A DNA stretch of 64,000 nucleotides from NCBI GenBank assembly GCA_022578965.1, contig MU400556.1, positions 128,823 to 192,822 on the forward strand, given 5' to 3'. The position numbers were made by a program, and so were the translations under genes. Position 1 is the stretch's first letter; every line of letters begins with the position of its first letter. The stretch is from Xylaria sp. FL1777 (Eukaryota; Ascomycota; Sordariomycetes; Xylariales; Xylariaceae). This document shows positions 58,649 through 64,000 of the stretch, piece by piece. The notes under the pieces were generated by a model, which ran no database searches, was not told the DNA's origin, and saw only the letters and a program-made list of their open reading frames with translations.

Positions 58649-61600
58649 CTAGTCATCCGCTAGCTTAGCAAAATGCTTCGACCATAACCAGCCAACTAAG
58701 TTGTTGGGGTCATCTTGGTTTTTGGCGAGCCAAAGTTCGCCCTTCTCGGCAATGACGTCAAATATCTACTCAAACAATTAGCTCTATGTATTAAAGGTAC
58801 GGTACTAGAAATTATATACCTCGCCCGCTTGGTACGTCAGATAGGGGTAGCCGGCCTCGTGTTTTGTGGTTTGTATGTTAAATTCGAAGAGTGAAGCAGC
58901 GAGCCAGAGAACATTGTATCCGTTGATAGGCTGACGTTCACGTGAGGAAGCTCGAGAAGAGACTTGAGATCGCCGCAGAGGAAGCTCTTGCGTATCTGAC
59001 ATGGGAAGAGCGGATTGAAAAAGGCCCGAGAAGCGGCTCTCTGGCCCCTGATAAGGAGAGGGCTGGGCTGAGTTGGAATAACCTCTGGATTGCGAACTCA
59101 ACTCAATACTCTGTCTAACTGGGCCGCTCGAGTCGTGACTCTGGCCAGTACTTGGCCTAGCAGGAGGTGTAGCCAGCGACCGAGAGGCTGGGGGGAACTC
59201 AGGAGCTTTTGGAGAATCGGAAGGTGGGCGTGCATGTCCATTGACCCCATTATAGTAATCTCGATAGTACTGATTTGGGCTTGTTGTCGAAGCTCCAGAT
59301 GGAGAAGCCGTGAACTGACCGCTATGGCGTTTTAGAAAATCAGGTGTTGGTAAACTCGGGGCTATATCGCTGTTCAAGGATAATCCACGGTGACGGGGAG
59401 ACCGCTCTGCGGGCCTGAGTCGGAATCTTGAAGAAGCTTCGTCGACACTAGTTGAGTGTGATGGGCGGCCCTTCGAGGCTGGATTGACAATACCAATTGC
59501 GCTAATTTGGTCATCTTGAAATTTATAGTCCTGGAAGAAAGTCGAAATAATATCCGAGAGCTCTGGAACATTGGGGTCTTCAAGAACGACCTTCACCTTC
59601 TCTTTCCATATGGAAAACCACTGAGCTTGAATGTTGACGAAATTTCCGAGACAAATATTGCCTACTTTCTCCGTGAGTGCAGAAAGTTTGGGGAGTTCCT
59701 TCTTTAACGCTTCATTTAACGCTTCATACTGCTCAACTAGTTCTGAGAGTTGCTTATCAACCTTCTTGCCACTCTTTTGGAGCTGAATGTACTTTTCATA
59801 ATCAACTCGGCGCTTAGATCTTTTCTTCATCGCAAGAGATGGGTTGCTATATGACTTGATCACAAGCTCAAAGGGCTCGATGACTTGTTTTCGGACTTGT
59901 GAGAGCTATCGAATTTGGTCAGTAGAGCGAAGATATCATCTCTAGGGAGAATATCACCTACGTGCTGCTCCAAAGCAACCTTCTCAAGGTCTCTCATGGA
60001 CACGTTGAAGCGAACCCATTTGCTTTCAATTTCAGGATGAGGTGAGGGTTGAAGACGCATGACGAGTTCCATGGAAGAAAGATATTGTAAAAACTCATGG
60101 ACATGTTCTGTAACCTGTCTCGTGTAAAACTCAACATCTCTCAAAACGACTTGTAGGCGAAGGTAGTCATCTCCAAATTTCTCATGTAGCTTGAGATAAT
60201 CTGTATCTTCAGATGGTTTATTGCTTGCGGGTTGCAATCTGTCAACCCTCTTGCCGAATGCCCTTGCAAAACCAGCTTTAACATCAGATTCCTTACGTCT
60301 TCGACCAACGATCTGCCCAACCAACTCAAAATTCTTCTTGGTCTTGTTGATTTCTTCAATCGCGTTTTCTACTGCTATTTTTGCAGTTTCGAGAAATGAG
60401 CGGTCGGGATGATCAACAGGTGTCTCGTGGAGCAGTTGAATAAGTAGATTGGGATATTTTGTAATCCTTTGCATAGGCTTGATGAGTAACGAGTCCAAAT
60501 TCCAAGCCCTCGTTAGCTCTCTTGCCACCTCATTGCACTCATTTAACCAAACCTGAACTGTTGGATCTTCCTGGATTTGGATCAGTTGCTTAGATGCATG
60601 GTCACTATTCTTAAGGAAAGTCTCGTGAACTTGTTTCATATTCTCGATGTTCCGAATGAAAATCGGACCCAGCGAAGTCTCCCGATCCTTGTCATCGTTC
60701 AGCTGAGCAGAGGCAGACGTCGACGTCGGTACCACAAAAGGTGGCCCATCAACAGAGCTGGACAGGTCCTTTTGCACTTGACGATGTGTCCTAGGTGTGT
60801 AGATACTAGATACGCCTTCTTTCAGCTCGATCAGGAACGCCGAATGAAATTGGATGATCTTGTCGGTATTGCGGAAAATGAGTTTAATGGTCTTGTCGTC
60901 AAGTTTCGGACAAGCTTCCGCAGTGCCTTTATAGATCTCTTCGACGATATTCATGTCTCTGATAAAGAAAGTCTCAGTGTCTATGAGCTCTTTGATAGTT
61001 TGAAGGCGAGTAAATAGCCGTTTTCTCTCCTTAGCAGGAAGATCAATCGTTTGTTCAACATTAATGCTTTCCACAAGGGTCTGTTGGCTTGTTAATCGAG
61101 AGGAATTAGACTGGGGACCTTCGGAAGTTGTGAGTGACCCTTGATCGATGGACCGTGAAGCTGATTCTGTGGGGGGGAAGTAGTCGCTTTCCCGTTTCAG
61201 AGAATCCACCAAAACTAGTCCTTGATCGTCCTTTTCGTTGTCCACGTAGCTGTTGGGTCGCGTCTCATCGTAATATTCACTCGGTGGTGCGGAGGTCATC
61301 GCATCGCGGAAAGAAACGTCATCCGGGGGTGGAGGAGGAGAGTGACTAGGAAGCACAGGAATAGCGGATGGACCCATGCTGTTCTTGCGACTCAGAATTC
61401 CCGCAGCAAACTCCTCTCCTGTATCGATCTCTGGGAGCTGATGTTGTGGCTCATATAGGTCCGGTTCTTGGTATGTTCCACAAGGAGATATATCACGACT
61501 ATGAGAAACAGCCAAGGAGGTTCGACTGAAGCGGTATGATTTCGATTTCGAGTCCGTCTCCGAATCAGCAAGCTCCTCACGCCATGTGAAGGCCACCCTT

Positions 61601-64000
61601 TGAGAATCTTGATCCACAGGGCCATAACCTGAGCTTGAGTCCTGACTATTCATTGAATAATCAGTCCACACAGTAGCTTGACTAGCTCGGTTCGTGGATT
61701 CAGATGTGCGAGGGACAGTTAAGCTGGGGTGCGTCCCCAGTGTTCTTTTGGAATCCAGAGAATAACGCGGATCTTCTGGGTCTTGAACGCTGCTCACTTT
61801 ATCATCCTCAGCGTCTGCATGTACCTGGGTGTTGGTGATATCTTGCAAGCCCCCTGGATGTTGCTTGAGTAATGGGCCAACAAAAAATTCCGCTATCTCA
61901 CTAAGACCTGAACTTGGTTCTGTCTGTGCAGCGTCTGACTGATTAGGGTCCTTGTCGGCAAAATTAACTGATCCAGTATATACATGATCCTGTTCATTAT
62001 TGTTTTGAGGGTCTTGCTGTTCCGGAGCTGGAGCACAATAACTGTGTCCTTGAATTTCACCGGCTGGGGGCGTAAAATCAGCATCACTTCCAAGTATTGT
62101 TACTTTCGTTTCGTATGATGGCGAAGGCAAAGGTGCGGCTTCAAATGTCTCTTGAAGCGTGACAGGCATTCTCTGGTCTATATGGACATCTTCTTTGGGT
62201 TCAGAGAACTCTCCCGGGGTAATCAACAAGTCTGCCGAGGTATCTAATGCTATCTTGATAGATAAGCCATCGTCAGCGGCAGGTTCATCGTCGAAAGGAG
62301 ATCGATATTCCGATTTTTGAGCAATGGTCAGGCGATGATCGTCAACGCCATTAGAGTTTTCCGTGTTAGCTATAGGATATTCCCGTAGCGGTGGATCTGT
62401 CTGTGGTTCAGCATCGAATTCTGTGGTGTTTGATATTGCTGAAGGTGGTGCTTCGTCCTCATCTCTAGCACTTTCAACACTAGGGAAGCTTCCAGGCATG
62501 CCAAGTGTTGGAGAGTCTTTCTCCTCATGCCCCGTGTCACTTATTGCTGCGGGGATTTCACTATGTCTGAGGTCCGTTGTTACAGTCTGCAAAAGCGGAA
62601 GGCCTGATGCAGGCGCTTCCGCACTTGTAGTGCTCTCCTTCATCACATCAGGTGTAATAGTCTGCACAACCAGAGGTTCTACGGTTGCCGTATCTGGGTC
62701 GGCGAGATCATGAGCATCCTCGCCTATCAACTTTATCTGTATGTCTTCTTGGTGTTTTAGAGCTTCAGCAGTGGCAACTTGAGCGGCCAGTGCCTTGGCC
62801 TCCTCCTCCCTCCTTTTCTTTTCCTGGGCGGCCCTTTTACTAACTTCTCGGGCCTCATTCTCTCGAAGGGATTTCGTATATGAAAGCTTAATCTGCTCTC
62901 TGCGTGACTCGTAGTCGATTGGACCCATTGAAATTTTTCTTCGACGCGTAGCTAGTTCGTTTCCTCTTGTACTGGCTTTAGGGTCTCTCTTACTCGGAGA
63001 TTTATCCCTTTCGATTGCCTTGACTCTTGAACTTATGGTGGATGCTGTGGATACTGGTTGCCTCGGTCGTGAACTTCTCAGTGGAGGTGATAGCTTCGGC
63101 AGAGGTGTTGATATATAGGCATTCAGCCTAGTATTTCCGTTAGCGGAGATCGCGCTGGGTCTATTCTGGCGTTTTATTGAGGGAGATGAAGAGAGAGGAG
63201 AGGGTGTTTTGGTTTTCGGATTTTGGTTCGCGTTGAATTTCTTTCCGCCAGCGAAAGGCTTCCTAACGGTAGAGGGAGAATTAGATCGCGTCGAGTTGGG
63301 ACTGGATGAGCTAGATGGAGTACTGTATTTGCGAACAGAAACTGGTATTTTTGAAGTTGAGGACAGTCCCGAGGTATCTAAGGTTGGTTTCGGTCGTGAC
63401 GGCCGAGGAGTCTTGGATTTCTGTTGGACTGGTTTTGTAAACCCCATTTCACTTCGTGATCGAACGTGCTTTGCGGTAGGAGGTATTGCATTCGCATCGG
63501 CATCAGCTGTGTCTCCCGACCCCCCTCTCAAATTCCGGTACCAATCACTCGGCGAGGAAGGCTCAGCGTCGGTATGCGAAAAACTTCGTTGGCGGCGGCC
63601 GAGGGTACCCTGAGTATTTGATCCAGAAGGTTTTCCAACAGGTATGCCATCAATTCCGTGGCCGGCTAGTCCAGCATGTAGCTCACCAGGCCCTACCTCG
63701 CCAAATAGCAGGCTACGAGATTGAGGCAGAGCTGGAACGGAGGCCGTGGAGGGGGCGGGAGCTATACTGGTCGTAGATTTCGAAGCTTGGGAGTGGGTAC
63801 CAACTGAGCTTCGAGGTTTAGCTATGCGGCTTGCAAACGATTGGGAATTGCTAGATGAGCTGTTCTCGGGTCCTGTTCGACGCCGCTGCGTCGACCGCGT
63901 CGCTGGCGATGACGAGGCCGATGTACCAACAGAAGACCCACTAGCAGACGACCGCCCAGTCGCATAAGGGGGTTGGCCATTAGATCCAGGCAACGTCCTC
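58649..64000 (-). CDS. DH-BAR-SH3 Rho/Cdc42 guanine nucleotide exchange factor (Tuba-like), 5' end outside window
   Basis: This is predicted to activate a Rho-type GTPase, probably Cdc42, at curved membranes; S. pombe Gef1 and animal Tuba/DNMBP have the same DH-BAR order. Exons 64000-59962 (cut by the window edge), 59905-58820 and 58765-58649 join in phase 0, giving at least 1,746 aa. No ATG is present at the right end: the frame runs off the window. The first 950 or so residues are Ser/Pro-rich and disordered, with a short basic coiled coil (about 62,760-62,900). The DH domain spans roughly 61,030-60,280 (TIKELIDTETFFIRDMNIVEEIYKG through LIKPMQRITKYPNLLIQLL). The BAR region crosses the first intron (LEQH|LSQVRKQVIEPFELVIKSY, then KKRSKRRVDYEKY) and ends near 59,510. 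A Ser/Pro linker follows, then an SH3 domain completed by the last exon (WLAASLFEFNIQ ... YQAGE|IFDVIAEKGELWLAK ... GWLWSKHFAKL). No PH domain is seen, as expected for this subgroup. Confidence 0.93.

Noticed and set aside
63901..63993. Apparent start of the DH-BAR-SH3 gene at 63993
   Set aside because: The codon there is TTG, not ATG, and the frame continues to the window edge, so the true start lies outside.

Overview
The window is nuclear DNA from a filamentous ascomycete (Pezizomycotina, most likely Sordariomycetes). This rests on the gene set: a Woronin-body tether (leashin), a VelB velvet factor, a GH16 glucanase, an MNN10-type mannosyltransferase, a Zn2Cys6 regulator and a Tuba-like DH-BAR-SH3 exchange factor. 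It also rests on gene structure: introns of 50-220 bp with GTRNGT donors, CTAAC/CTGAC-type branch points and YAG acceptors. Nothing bacterial or viral was seen. I reconstructed exon structures by hand by joining reading frames at splice sites; none was tested against transcripts.

Layout. 1-2.5 kb: a minus-strand coiled-coil protein of unknown function. 3.9-4.9 kb: a secreted GH16 glucanase (minus). 4.9-10.2 kb: no gene seen. 10.2-11.8 kb: a four-exon MNN10-like Golgi mannosyltransferase (minus). 11.8-15.1 kb: no gene seen. 15.1-35.6 kb: one giant two-exon gene (about 6,775 codons) that I assign to leashin/'involucrin repeat protein', with a long array of lysine clusters and an assembly gap inside a 24-bp tandem repeat. 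36.7-39.8 kb: a five-exon Zn2Cys6 transcription factor (minus), convergent with leashin. 41.6-43.6 kb: a 677-aa helical protein of unknown function (minus), divergent from 44.1-45.4 kb HEM12 (uroporphyrinogen decarboxylase, four exons). 45.5-46.8 kb: a GNAT-fold protein (minus), convergent with HEM12. 47.7-48.3 kb: a small GRGG-repeat protein of the DUF3602/Par32 type (minus). 50.7-52.3 kb: velB (six exons, minus). 52.3-58.6 kb: no gene seen. 58.6-64.0 kb: the 3' part of a DH-BAR-SH3 RhoGEF (minus), cut by the right edge.

The genes do not form a metabolic cluster. Several relate to hyphal biology (septal-pore plugging, polarity/Cdc42 signalling, wall glucan and mannan, velvet-controlled development), but they are separate transcription units. 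The most distinctive element is the leashin gene: its size, its repeated lysine-rich modules between acidic spacers, three Gly/Ala-rich hydrophobic stretches, and a gap whose stated length cannot be right because it breaks the reading frame. Intergenic DNA is long and carries many copies of a TACCTAGGTA-like word.
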